This document shows positions 1 through 11,596 of a DNA stretch of 64,000 nt, in pieces; position 1 is the first letter of the stretch; each line of letters opens with the position of its first letter. The notes below the pieces were generated by a model that ran no database searches, was not told the origin of the DNA, and saw only the letters and a program-made list of their open reading frames with translations. Position numbers and translations under genes: made by a program. The stretch is from Stropharia rugosoannulata. Its lineage: Eukaryota; Basidiomycota; Agaricomycetes; Agaricales; Strophariaceae. The stretch spans positions 3,168,501 through 3,232,500 of the forward strand of contig JANCIK010000005.1 in the NCBI GenBank assembly GCA_028532985.1, given 5' to 3'.

Positions 1-2247
1 CACCAACACCAAATCGGACACCAGTAGTGCCGACACTGGCGGGATGGAATGTCACGCGCGGCTTGTAGAAGGCCTGGCGAACGTGGGGATATTTGCTGAG
101 GTACGCAAGGAGTTGCAAAGATAAGAGAACATCTTCATCGCGATATGGACCTGACTCAGGTTCACGGTGCGTATGGTGTGTGTTGGATGATGTCGCAGAT
201 GTCGCGGGCGCAGGTGGGGCGGGTGTGGGATTAGGGGTAGTTGTCGTAGCTGTGGAAAAAGGAACAAAAGCGGAACGGGATGTCGAGGCGATTGAGGAAG
301 CAGATGCTGAGGGATTAACTCTAGTCGAGTGTGAATTACCGGCGGTTGTAACAGAAGCCGATGAAGTGCTGGCTGCAGTATCCGTTCCTAAATTATCGCG
401 TTCGGCGTTGGGCCGTGCTCTCAGTGTTGCAGATCTCTGAGGCAAGCCCGAGCCCGAGCCAGACGCAGTACCGGTCATTGTAGGTAAACCAATGACGGCC
501 GCACGTGGTGTAACATCAGGAGCGTTGATCGCGCTATCCACGGCGCTTCTGCGCACTGTCGATACTCCTGTAGTCCTGGGCGTCTGTTCGCCACGCTCTG
601 CGGGTTCGGTGTCTAACTCCGCCATGGCAGGGCCACCTCCAAGAGCACCGGGAGCACCTGGTGGCGCACCCATTGCGAAATCATCGTTGGCATCAAGGGC
701 AACGATACCTGCTTCCATGCCTTCCCCCCCACCAACGATGATGTGACCTTCATCACCTCCCATACCCATCTCGCCAACCATGCCAGCCAGACCCATACCA
801 CCTATTCCAATTCCACCGAGTCCGCCAATTCCGAGACCCATTTCCAGTCCCATGCCACCGAGTTGCAAAGTCTGCGCACTGGCGTCGTCGGATTCATCGG
901 CGACGATACCAACTGCTCTTCTTCCGGCAAGAAGACGCGCATGCCGTGGGCGACGATCAGGTGATGGCGACGCCGATGCGGATGCGGATACCTGGGACAT
1001 GTCAACGTCGTTATCAGTAGTGTTTGCCGTGTCGCCGTCATCTTCGGTTTCTGTATCTGGACGGGACGCCTCAGAGGGACTAGGGGATGGTGATTCAGGT
1101 GGCAATTCACGATGGCGTCCCCGTCGACCGCGTGACGTCGCACTTGTCGGAGTAAGAGTGGTATTGATGGTCATTGGAGTACTGCTAGTTATATCATTGA
1201 TATTATGATTGGAAATCGTGTGCTGCGTACGCTGAGTCTGCTGTCCTGGTGGTTGGTCCCAGGTGGGTCTTCCAATGACGGTACCGCTGCGATCGCGTGC
1301 AGGAATGACCACTGAGCCCGTAGGAGTGCCGCTGCCTTGGGGGGTAGCCGCCATTGAGGCGTCTGCAGAGACATCAGTATCGCTGTTGTTGTTTGACGTC
1401 GACGCTGGATGGGAGTCCGACAGAAGAAGTAAACCTTGGCTTGGGATGTAATCCATTGAGTCATCCTGCAATATATCAGCAAGGGCCGCTATGTGCACCG
1501 ACGCTACCCTTACCTGGTCGTCTTCATTCTGCCGCTGCATGCCCCGCACAGCCGCGCGGTGAGCCTGTTGTTCCATTTGTAATTGCCGCTGAAGCGCCCG
1601 CTGCAGGTGCGCTGCTTCCTCTCGCTGTCTGTGCTCTAATCGGCGCTGCTGACGTTGTTCCCGAGTTTCTCGAGGCACTCCACTTGCTGTGGCACTTGGT
1701 CCCACAGCAAAGCCCTTGTTCGCGAGCCACGCTTCAAGTATACATCCAACAACGTCCAACGTACCCGCCTGAACCACCCGGCTACGGATAGGCTCGCTTC
1801 CCCTCACACCAATATTCACAATGCACTGAAACGCCAAAGAGAATCGGTACGCAGCGTGCTTGTCGAAACTCGGCGGGTTGAGCACGGGAGCTGACCGCTG
1901 TATGCGAGACGACGACGGCATCAGACCGTACAAAACGGCGGGGTTTTCTGGGGGCGGCGGGCAAATACAGAAGTCGTGTAGAATCCGCACGAGGCGCTCA
2001 AGTCCTCCGTCCATCGTCATAATCTCTCGGATGCGCGGCGAGGTTGAGGTGAGGTATGTGAGATGTGTCAGCGAGTTGAAGAGCGGCAGCGGCGCCGTCG
2101 TATCCAGTGCTAATATTGGTCCCCCGCCGTCAGGTTCATCGCCCAAAAGGTATATTCAGGGTACTTACCACGACGATCATAGAGTTGCGAGGTGATGCAG
2201 ACGCATGCCTTGTTCTGCGCAGGGAACGCAAAGTTGGACTCGCGCAT
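1..2247 (-). CDS. MUB1: MUB1/SamB-family ubiquitin ligase adaptor (C-terminus off window)
   Basis: Exon 1 is 2247-2169 (ATG at 2247). A 59-nt intron with GTAAGT follows, and exon 2 runs from 2109 open to the window edge, giving more than 725 residues. The N-terminus (MRESNFAFPAQNKACV, then SQLYDRRALDTTAPLPLFNS and TMDGGLERLVRILHDF) is the conserved start of the Mub1/SamB family. An armadillo-like helical region continues to about residue 200. A long Ser/Thr/Pro- and Gly/Met-rich insert follows, and the family's second conserved segment (YRDEDVLLSLQLLAYLSKY) appears just before the edge. The MYND zinc finger expected at the C-terminus lies outside the window. In yeast Mub1 partners the E3 ligase Ubr2 to ubiquitinate Rpn4. 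In filamentous fungi SamB affects hyphal morphogenesis. The family call is from sequence; the partner is inferred from homologues. Confidence 0.88.
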
Positions 2248-3851
2248 GTCGATATTAAGACCGTGTCCTCCCGAATATCAAGGATTCGTGTATTCCTCCC
2301 GTTTCCGTATTCAATCAAGTCGATAAGAGAGAGAAAGCAACGGTAAAGGAGATTGAAAGGGGGTCACCGTGGTGGAGAGAGGGAAGGCGGTTTGTTTGGC
2401 GCTGTTTGGTGACCACGGTGGCTTACAAAATAGCTGATCACTGCCGTTGCAGGTTACGCTGCTATTGACTCCGGTGTCCCTTTCTCAAAACGGACATTGT
2501 CCTGTGGACACATAGTGCGGTGGAAATATGCAAAAAATCCCATTATCAAGGTCAGATTAAGTGAACAAACTCTGGGCAGATCAGCTCCTTTTCATATCGT
2601 GGTAATACCGTGACAAGTTCGAGTTCGTTGAAGTCGAGTCAGATTCAAGTTTTCAAACTTGTGTTGAGCCGGAGCTGACTAAACCATCTGAAAAACGGCC
2701 AGACGCTGACTCGGACATGGAGGCGACTCTCCGGCACGTCTGTTAACGTAATGAAGTAATATAGAACATTATCAATCACATTTGCTCTGAAGGCTCAGAA
2801 AACGTCGGCCGGCCGTATGACATATATTTCTTTTCAATACTCTGGCTTACGAACGATGATAAACATATTCCACTCCGAATATAGCTTTATTTGACTAATA
2901 ATAATCGGCGCATAATGGAGGTTTTGTAACCTCATCTGGCCAATATAGGAACATCGGCGAAACGGAGTATCTATCTAAATTTCAATATGTATGTAGAGTA
3001 TATCTTAGTCTTCCTTGATTTTTTTATTTGATTAGCATGTCCGCTATTTCTCCGCTCTCCCAAGTCTCTTAGGATTCCATTAGTCAAATCTATCTGTCTA
3101 AACATTCAACGTTCCTTTCATTCAAAAGTGTGCCTTCCGGAGAAACTTAGCATGACATATTGCGTAGATGGCTCTTTCACGTTCCCGACCATGGTGCGAG
3201 ACCTGAGTCTCCTAAAGATCCACTAACTCCAGTAATATTTTCGTCAAACGATATGCGTGGGTGGGATAAAGAGCTATAGAGAGACTGTACAGACTCGCCA
3301 TAGTAACTCATTCAGTGACTAACGAAAATCTATATATAGACTTCATCTAAGTACAACAATCTAAAAATGGTGATCAAAGGTGTGTTCAGTACTCACCGTA
3401 GTCCAAGTTCGTAATACAGACACATACAGACACGGCACCTATACATAGCTTACAAGTACAATGATACCCAATATTTGACAAGTGCATATATTTCTTGTAT
3501 AATCAGGGTACTAAGGTACATAAGTATCACAGAAATATATCGTGATCATGAAGCATCGTAAGTATGCGTCAAAACAGAAGGACGCAATGAAATGAAGCAA
3601 GAAACGAAACACAAGATATAATCAACCAAGCAGTCCATCCCCGCTCGCCTAGTGCGAGACAGTGACATCAAATCTGTCTAAACCCAGCGCATGCCGGCGC
3701 TGGATTTCTTCATAAGCCGTGGTGACCAGCAGCATTGATGCCGGGTCACAAGCATGGTCGTCACCATGTAGTCGTCAATGGCCATCTATCAGCAAACCAA
3801 CAGGACCTATTTGTCTTTTTGTTTTCAGTGTACACCAGGTACAACCAGAGC
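2248..3851. other. Intergenic, 1.6 kb
   Basis: This stretch holds the upstream region of the MUB1-like gene on the left and the 3' flank of the membrane-protein gene on the right. Roughly 2700-3600 is AT-rich. I see no credible coding exon, RNA gene or repeat. Confidence 0.5.
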
Positions 3852-6778
3852 TCAAGCAGTTGGCTGCCAGTCCTTGTCCAACCCACCAGCCCACGGCGCA
3901 TTGAGCGGGAAAGTAGAGCTCAAGGGGCTGAGAGAACGCGCAGGCTGCAGGCCATGTACGGTATCGCTGCTGGAGCCCATAACCGCTGTTGCATCGCTTC
4001 CGGCAGAGCGATGTGTGAGAGGGCTCGCTTTGCCAGGAGGGCTCATGTGTGCGGATGGCGGAACGCCGATGACTGGGGCGAGCGGCTCATCTTGAAGACC
4101 ACCGACGCTAGGCGAACCATGGCGCATCTGCAGCCCGAAGGCTGATAGGGCTGGAGATATTCCGCGGTGTCTGTTATCGTTGGTTAGGCTGCCCTGACGG
4201 ACGAGCGAGTGTGCAACGGCGGAGAAGGCGCTGGAGTGAGCGGATGGGCGGCCAGAGTTAACGGAGCTGATGGAGCTGGTAAATTCAGGGCGAGACGCAG
4301 CAGCGGAGCCTGTCGAGCGAGAGGATGGAGTCAAGTGGGATCGCATGGAGTGGAGGGACGCGTGTTCAGACATGACGCTACCGAAGCCAAAGCCTTCGAC
4401 AAACTAGAAGTAAATGTTCAGTTTAACGCAGATAATAACCACTCTGAATACACATACCGTGCCAAACGTGCCGCGGTCTGGACGGTTGACAAACGTCGGC
4501 CCAGCTATTCTGCGCCAACCTTGCTGAGCATCAGGCGGGGCCTCTTCCAGTACGTCGATGGAAACACTCGCCCCATGTTCCGGCTCAGATGCAGCTTCGT
4601 CTATGTTCAACCCGACTCCAAAAGGACCAACTGGCATAACATTAGCGCCTACAGTATGTTGCCACCCAATCGGGCGCACAGTCTCGAGGCCTGGAGGCGG
4701 GAATGGAGCTACTTTGTACCCTCCGGCGCTGCTACCCGTGGGAGTTTCTTTCAGCGAAGATATCGACGCAAAATGACCAAGAGCGGTGGGCGCAGGCATA
4801 TCAAGGATATCCGTGTGTAGGCTATGGTCAAAGCTAGTACCAGTAGGTGATTGCATAGGTGATGTGGTACTCGAGGCACCAAGCGGGGCTTCATAGCCTG
4901 GTGGGCTATTAGCTGGGGTGTACTGTCCAGACGGACCGAGCGAGCTAGAGAACCATGTCTGTTCGTTGGGAATATTCGACGCGTGTTCGTGGCCCATATC
5001 AGCAGGAGTAAGAGCGCGTGGAGGCGCTGCAAGCAATGGCGTTCCAGGTATCGAAGAATGGGCATCATGGTACGTAGTTCCTCCAGACGTGCCACTTCGG
5101 GCGCTTAGTCCTGATTCCGGACGCGTACCATCTGGACCGACACCACGCGCACGATTGCCAAAGCTGTCGACCTGCCTTCGTGCATCGGCAGGACTAAGCA
5201 TGCCTTGTCCACTCTCTATGTCCTTCTCTTGCTCCTTCTCCAAGAAAGGTTCGATGGTAAAATCTTGCGAATGAGAGTGCCGAGAAGAGGTTCTGTTGAA
5301 CCAGCTCAAGCGGTTTGATAATCCACCCAGACCTAATGCTCCTAAAAATCCTTCACCGGATTGACTACTTTGTCCGGCAGAGACAGGAGATGGGTTTTGA
5401 GAAGTACTACGCGGACCAAGATCCTCCACTTTGACACGCCGGGCAGTGAGCAGGGTAGCAGATTCTTCAAGAGAGGACTGGTGTGCAAGGTCGCGAGTAG
5501 GAGAAGGTGCAGGAACATATTCATGGTCACCGTCATCGCCAAGGAGCGGGGCGGTTGCACCAACAAGGCGCGGGGCAAATGCAGGGTCCTGGGAATACGC
5601 ATAGGCGCCGGTATATTCTTCGTCTGGATATTCGTCATAATCGACTGGCAGTACGCTTTCATGACCGATGCGGCGCATGTCGTTTTCCGATAATGGTCTT
5701 CCGGAGCCGCCGAAGCCTTCCTCTTCCATAGAGGGAAGCTGGATACCGAGACTTGGACGGTCCAAAAGCACGCCAAAGCCAGATGCATGAGAGCCTGTTG
5801 ATGCTGAAGAACCACTGCCAGTAGTCGGAGGAGGGACACGCGAGACGGGTTGGCGCGTCGCAGATTGCCCGTTAGATACCTGGGTCATGGCAGGCGAATC
5901 GCCCGATGTACCGGCGGCGGCGGCGGCCGTGGCAGCAGCTGCAAACGCTGCAGCTTCACTTTGTGCCGTGGTTGAGCCTTCCGCAGCACCTCCGCTACGG
6001 CTGCGTTGAAGGAATGGGTCTTGCTCCTCACCGCTATGGCGAGGAGAGCCTTCTCCAGGGACGCGCCCCGCGCCCGAAGGAACAAAGTAGTAGTCATCGT
6101 CGATGCCACGAGAAAAGGTGCTGTAATTGCGGCGATTTCGACGTCCTCGGCACCAGAGGTAGAGGAAAAGAGCGAGAACAAAAAGAAATATTAGGCCAAG
6201 GATGCTTGCGACGATGACGCCGACAAGTTGGCCTTTGGTCAGCCCTGCCATTTCAGCAGGGCCCATGGGTTGGCTGGAAGATGTTGCCGATGGTGTAGAT
6301 GAAGATGTTGATGTCATTGAATTGGGGATCGTCGTGATTGAGGATGAGGATAATACAGTAGATGATGAAGGTGTCGCTGATGATGAGGATAATACAGTAG
6401 ATGAAGGTGTCGCTGAGGTATTTGTCACAGTAGATGATACAGATGTTGTAGATATCGCAATAGTCGTTGGTGAGGTCGTAATAGGTGTCGCTGTTGAAGG
6501 TGGTGCGGTCGTCGGCACTGTCTGAGAACTGGGCATTGGCAAAATCACGGTTGGAGGTTCTGAGAATCCACCAAAGCTGTACAGAGAGCCCAGCGGTATC
6601 TATGTGTTAGGATGAGTAGTGTACAATTTATTATGAAGAGATTCATTACACTTGGCCCAAAGTACGTGGGAGCAACATAAACAATGCTAGTCTCTGTAAC
6701 TAGAGTGCCTGCTGCACCGGTGACAGTAAAGGGAGAAGGTGACAGCCATGGAGGAAATTGCTGGGTTGGTTGAGCCAT
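3852..6778 (-). CDS. Single-pass plasma-membrane protein with Ser/Thr-rich ectodomain
   Basis: Three exons join in phase: 6778-6650, 6599-4458 and 4403-3852, giving about 941 residues. There is no clear signal peptide. Residues about 1-165 form a Ser/Thr/Pro-rich, probably O-glycosylated ectodomain. One hydrophobic helix (about 167-192, GVIVASILGLIFLFVLALFL) follows, then a basic stop-transfer run (CRGRRNRR). The remaining 740 or so residues are low-complexity, Ser/Gly/Pro-rich and probably cytoplasmic, with acidic and Ala-rich patches. The architecture resembles fungal wall-stress sensors of the Mid2/Wsc kind, but no WSC cysteine domain is present, so this is a resemblance in layout only. 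The ectodomain contains a tandem DNA repeat (see findings). Function unknown. Confidence 0.75.
6340..6421 (-). repeat. Tandem repeat in the ectodomain coding sequence
   Basis: A unit of about 36-40 bp beginning GAGGATAATACAGTAGATGA occurs twice in succession on the plus strand, with a few changes and a short deletion. On the coding strand it encodes a repeated Ser-rich segment built around TVLSSSS. Confidence 0.75.
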
Positions 6779-7540
6779 GTCGTATAATGTATTCCTAAAA
6801 AATAATCGTTAGTAGAGAGTGTGGGTTTGCTTCTGGTCTGTATCGTGCACACGGATTAGTCGACAAGTAAAGAATGATACTATAACAGTTACTGACGAAG
6901 TCTTGGTGTCTGGGTTAGAGTAGAGGTGCGGACAAGATATCCTACGATATCAAGGTATATGGAGGAGATGGGGAACGTGAATGAAGGACGGAATCGTGGA
7001 CTCGAAGTTGAACCAACACCACGTGAGCGCGTCGTCCTTACATGGAAGGTTCTGTTCACAAGCCATCAATTTATTTCCATTCTGGTAATCCTACAGGCTT
7101 ACTTATGTAAGTGTATCGCCTCGAGACTTGGTCTGCTGTGTCACGGCAGGTTTACGAGTTCTGGATTTGACTTCTGGAAGGGGAAGACAGGGGAAGACTG
7201 AAAGTTCATAGGCGTTCCATGATTGAGTGACTTACATTGATAATCTGAGGCACAGTCAACTTCCAAGCCAACGTTTACGTAGCATAAATTAACAACGATA
7301 AGCCAAGGTTTTAAGCCCAAACTTTGTTCAGGTCCTTTCGAGCATTTGTACGAAAGTACGCTTTGCGTTGTGTTCAAGCAGTGGTGGAGAGAAAAAGTGA
7401 GTCTCGGAGTAGGCCTATTTGCCTTGCGGGATATCTTATCGGACGATATATGCGCTTGCGGTGACAATGTCCTGAGAATTGAGAAGAATACATGAATACC
7501 AAAATGTAAAGTAAAAGATAAGGCACTAATATGTGAAAGG
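6779..7540. other. Intergenic: upstream of membrane-protein gene and 3' flank of CK2 beta
   Basis: About 760 bp separates the start of the membrane-protein gene from the stop of the CK2-beta gene. It probably holds the promoter and 5' UTR of the former. Short open frames here have no recognisable similarity. Confidence 0.5.
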
Positions 7541-8660
7541 TTATGGGGTCTTAGCCTCCAGCGACTCCAGGCGTGAGACTTGCCTATACACAAAAATGAG
7601 CAAAGTCCTCTGTTCAATGGAAAAGATACACGTACCGATCTCTGACAGCCTCCTGCCATCTCTGTAGCTTGGCGATCTCGTTTACTTGGAACCCGTATAT
7701 GCGTGGCCTGTAACGGTCGGCTTTCAAGGCAACAGTGGCCGTACTAATCCCCTCGCCTCCACCCTCAGCAACGGCAGCCTCTGAGTCTTCCTTCAAACGC
7801 CGCCGCCGCGCATCGCTCAAGCCTCCGTCCTTTCCAGCACCAGAGTGTTCGCCGTTCTTTGATGGAATCAGAGTCGGATAGACGAGGAACAGGAGATGGG
7901 GGAAGGTCGTGCCGAAGTAGGCGCCATCGATTGAACCATGACGCGATGACTTCGGCGAGTAGAGGTCTTCACATCGGCCGCAGTACAGCTTGACGGATTT
8001 CTCGTATGGGATGTCGGTGAGTCCGACGGGGAGGAGGGGTTGGGCAGCGCAAAGCACACGTGGGCAGCGACCGAAGTCGGCGCGTTTGTATTTGTCCAGC
8101 TAGAAGACGAGTTACAGAGTTAATAACAAGTTAAGAGACGCTTGCATACCATCTTTGTTAACCCACGGGCGGTGACGATCCAGCGGGCGTGAATGAGACC
8201 ATATAGCAAGCGAGCCTGGACATCGAGAGACCCGCGAAGTTCATCTTGGATATCGTCGTCTTTAGGAACGTCAGTATTTGGTTTGAATGTAGAGTAATTG
8301 CACCGTACCCAAGCTATCTGTAATGAGGTCGAGAGCTTGAGTGTAGTTGGCCACTTCATTATTCAGGCCTGTAAGATTGAACCGATCGAGGATAAAATCT
8401 TCATCCACTTCGCAGAAGTACTCATTTCCTTTTGATGACAGAAACCATGAGATCCACTAGATAATTAAGTCATTAATGCCGCCGATTAATAACTGAGGTC
8501 AAGACGTACTGTGCTGCGATCGAGATATCGCAGATGAGTTTGAGCTCATATTTAAAATTGAAAAACATACCTAGAATAGTCTGAGTCTGAGCCAGTAGAT
8601 GCTTCTTCCACTGTAATATCGTCAGCAAGGGTTCAGAAACAGTTGAACAGAAGCTTTACT
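7541..8660 (-). CDS. CKB1: Casein kinase II regulatory (beta) subunit
   Basis: Regulatory subunit of protein kinase CK2, which forms a dimer that bridges two catalytic subunits. The model has seven coding segments: 8660, 8610-8571, 8513-8510, 8456-8309, 8259-8150, 8099-7636 and 7583-7541 (269 aa). Visible hallmarks are an acidic N-terminus ([12 protein letters not shown]), [31 protein letters not shown], the zinc-binding pairs CPRVLC and [15 protein letters not shown], and [11 protein letters not shown]. The C-terminus is [15 protein letters not shown] fungal-type insert rich in Gly/Ala/Glu sits between the zinc domain and the YGFQV segment. Two splice oddities stand out. The start codon is split (A at 8660, TG at 8610-8609), and a 4-nt internal exon is required. 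The family call is very secure. Confidence 0.93.
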
Positions 8661-9217
8661 TGTCGGCGCGAGCTTGATGTTGTTAAAATCAAGACAGCCG
8701 TGCTGGTTGCTGGTCGTGTTGTTCAAAGATGTTTGTCACAGTATGCACTTGCGTGACGCGATAAGATAAGATGCGGGTCCAGTACTATCGTAATCTGCGC
8801 CTCCATTGGTTCCTCACTGAGGATCACTTTTCTGTTTCCTTCTTTCATGATGTTTCAATTTTCAAATTCAGAACTTCGAGAGCAGACATATCTGACTGGC
8901 AAGACTGGACAAGGCGAAACCTCACTTATCAACTTCGAGGCTCTGCGCCTCTTGGTCGCTTCTAGCGTTATGCCATTTGATGGCCCTGATCCATTCATTT
9001 TTTAAATTTCTAATCGATGACTTGAAGAACCGTTTTTGTACTCCAACTCAACACCACCTTTTCAAGACGGCGCAACTGTGTATAGTGATACTGCTGTAAA
9101 GATTTTGTTCGCAATTGCGCACTTCAGGACTGCGACACGCAAACACAGAAACCCGTATTGGAAACTGACGTGGCGGCGTTTTGTTCGACAAAACTAGGAC
9201 TCGATCTGCCGACCAAA
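8661..9217. promoter_or_regulatory. Divergent intergenic region between CK2 beta and the MBOAT gene
   Basis: The two start codons face away from each other across 557 bp, so this stretch must hold both promoters and both 5' UTRs. The CK2-beta transcript must begin well above 8660, because an intron (8611-8659) interrupts its start codon. No individual motif is called. Confidence 0.5.
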
Positions 9218-10600
9218 ATGTCTGACAGTCGGACACCCTTTTATGGGCCACTCTTTGGCTTTTTCCAGCTCGGTCTTGTAGTGGCTATGATACCCGGCAC
9301 TCCAAAAGTAGCGCAATACGCCCTATTCTCTGCTGTCCTGTGGGCAGGTTATCGTCTCGTCACAAGCACAACTACAGGCGAAGCTCCAGTCGACCTCGCG
9401 CAAGGATCAGCAATCGCTACCCAACTAATAACATTGGCGGACTGCGTTTTTTTTACAGAACCAGACAGTTTGAAAGATGTGTATCACAAGCAAAATGGGA
9501 AGATCACGGAGGCGCCGCTCAAGCAGAGAATGAAGTGGTCTTTAAACTTATATCTCAACGCGCGGGGTATAGGATGGGCGCATGAATCTCCTCACACTCC
9601 TTCCAGGGTCCCTGTAGGCACTTCGCGATGGAGTTTCGCAGGTCTACGGTTGCGAACAGCGGTTGTGGCCATTGTTTTGGAATGTGTATGCTATGTTGCC
9701 AATGCATCCAATCCCTTTCTTACCGACAAAGAGCTTTTGTTGAGTAATGCACATTTCAAGTGGCGCGCTCTTGGGACTTTGGGCTTTGCAGGAGCTGGGT
9801 ACGCAAGGATCAAATGGATGAATTGTCTGCTATCTGCCGCCATAGTTGGAGCAGGATTTTCGAAGCCTGAAAGGTGGCCAAATCTGTTCGGACCACTCAT
9901 CGATGCATGGTCGGTGAGGCGAGTTTGGGGGTTAGTAAATATGTTTTTCGACTCTTTGTATGCTGAAATGCTTAACTTGTGGGGTACTTAGACGTGTATG
10001 GCACCATTTACTGAGGAAGGTATACAGATTTCTTCTATACTTAAGTTAATTTTATCTCAACGTGTTGTCGATTAGCCCGTCAAAGCATTATCGACGTTCA
10101 CCACTACCAAGATATTTCGGATGTCTTCGCCATCAAAGACTGACCAGGGGACCCTCTGGGGCACGATCCGGACGCTCGTCTGGCTGTGCACCGCCTTCTT
10201 CATAACGGGCGCTGTCCACATAGCAGGCGAAACCATGCTCATCGGCAGAGTGGGTTTCGGCGCCTTCATTTTCTTCGTTATGCAGCCTCTGGGGATTGTA
10301 ATGGAGACCTTTACAATATACCTATGGCGACTGTACACGACGCCCGTTGGGGCACACCATAAAAAGGATCCTGAAGAAGACTATCACCAGAGTGTAGCCA
10401 AAGCCAAAGCATGCAGCGCGCGCGCGGTATCTAGTATCACTGAAAGCTGCCCGCCACCATGGGCGAGGCTCGCTGGATATTTTTGGGTTACGCTGTGGTT
10501 CACCTGGACGTTGCCTTTCATGATTAATCCCATGATATCGACAGGCATGTTCATCGACTCTCGAGTAGACCTTCGAGTCTTGTTGGTGGCTTCCACTTGA
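9218..10600 (+). CDS. Wax synthase-like membrane-bound O-acyltransferase
   Basis: Exons 9218-9930, 9992-10019 and 10076-10600 join in phase to give 421 residues. The start is the ATG at 9218 in good context (CCAAAATGT). The signature of the fungal wax-synthase branch of the MBOAT superfamily is visible: FGPLIDAWSVRRVWG joined across the 28-nt middle exon to RVWHHLLRK. A hydrophobic segment containing the presumed catalytic histidine follows (FFITGAVHIAGE). Several membrane helices are spread over the protein. Relatives acylate fatty alcohols or terpenoid hydroxyls, and some sit in secondary-metabolite clusters. No such cluster is visible here, so the substrate is unknown. Confidence 0.82.
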
Positions 10601-11596
10601 TCTGTCAAGCACACAGGAAGAATGGAGCCGCTATCGTCTAGTCACCGGGCGAACGATGGAGTTGCGATGGAGCTCTGAAGTTCAAAAAACTGTTTGAGGT
10701 TGTTGATAGGGGCTTTGTGGCGCCGTCACATTTCGGACTCCCAAGCTTTCTCAAGTGATTCCAACGAAAAATAGGCCTAGTCAGATGGTCTTGGACACAC
10801 GAGGGTTCCGGAAGGTCGCTGTTCTGACCTATGCGGAGATCATGTTACATTCCATAGTTATGATATGCAAAAGTCAAGCAAAGGTACATTGCTGTCAGTG
10901 GTGAACTGTGGTGAAGTATTTGAACGGACGTCGTCGTTGTTGGACATTTTGGACTCACTTTTTATCTCTTCTTCGGGAATGCTGAATAAATTTGGAAATT
11001 TGGTGAATCAGACTTTCAGGAGACATGTGGATCAAATGTATAAATAAGTTGTGCGAAAGTTCATGACTTGGTAAGTATGCATGCACATTGTAATTGTAAC
11101 AAACCTTGCGATTCAGCCCTGATGATAATCAGCGATATTAACCAAAGTGGCCTGCGTACAAAGTTACTACTGAATAGCAAATATGAGCCACCACAAAACA
11201 CCACCTAACAGCAGTTATCCTTTTTCCCTTCACTCTTGTATGCAGTGTCCTACAGAGTCTTGTCTGCGCCTGGAGAATATCTAATCTGAGCTAATTCAAG
11301 TTTCAGAGGAGTCTTGGAGAATCATTGAAAGCCGGAAATATGGATAAAAGTGGAAACAAGTTAGGCGGAGAAAGCTACCGCCTGCTACCGCGCTCAGCGG
11401 CCGTCGCATCAGGTAGCACCATCTCATCAAACTGCAGAAATGAAGACATATCACTATGGGGTAATTTGCAATTTACTTCCCCAGGCCCACTCTGTCAGCT
11501 CACAGTCGTCCCCAAACGCTCTTTCAGCAGTTTCAGCCAGTTCCTGCATCCTAGCTCAGTGTCGCCGCCGGTCTGCTGGCCATTAGCGTGCTCACG
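10601..11596. other. Intergenic, 1.0 kb
   Basis: 3' flank of the MBOAT gene and upstream region of the next gene, in the same orientation. Only short, dissimilar open frames are present. Nothing else is supported. Confidence 0.5.

Noticed and set aside
780..1208. 142-codon plus-strand frame rich in Pro and Ser
   Set aside because: Antisense to the long uninterrupted MUB1-like exon, which carries conserved sequence at both ends.
4209..4820. 203-codon plus-strand open frame
   Set aside because: Antisense to the third and second exons of the membrane-protein gene, whose minus-strand reading splices in phase. No recognisable protein features.
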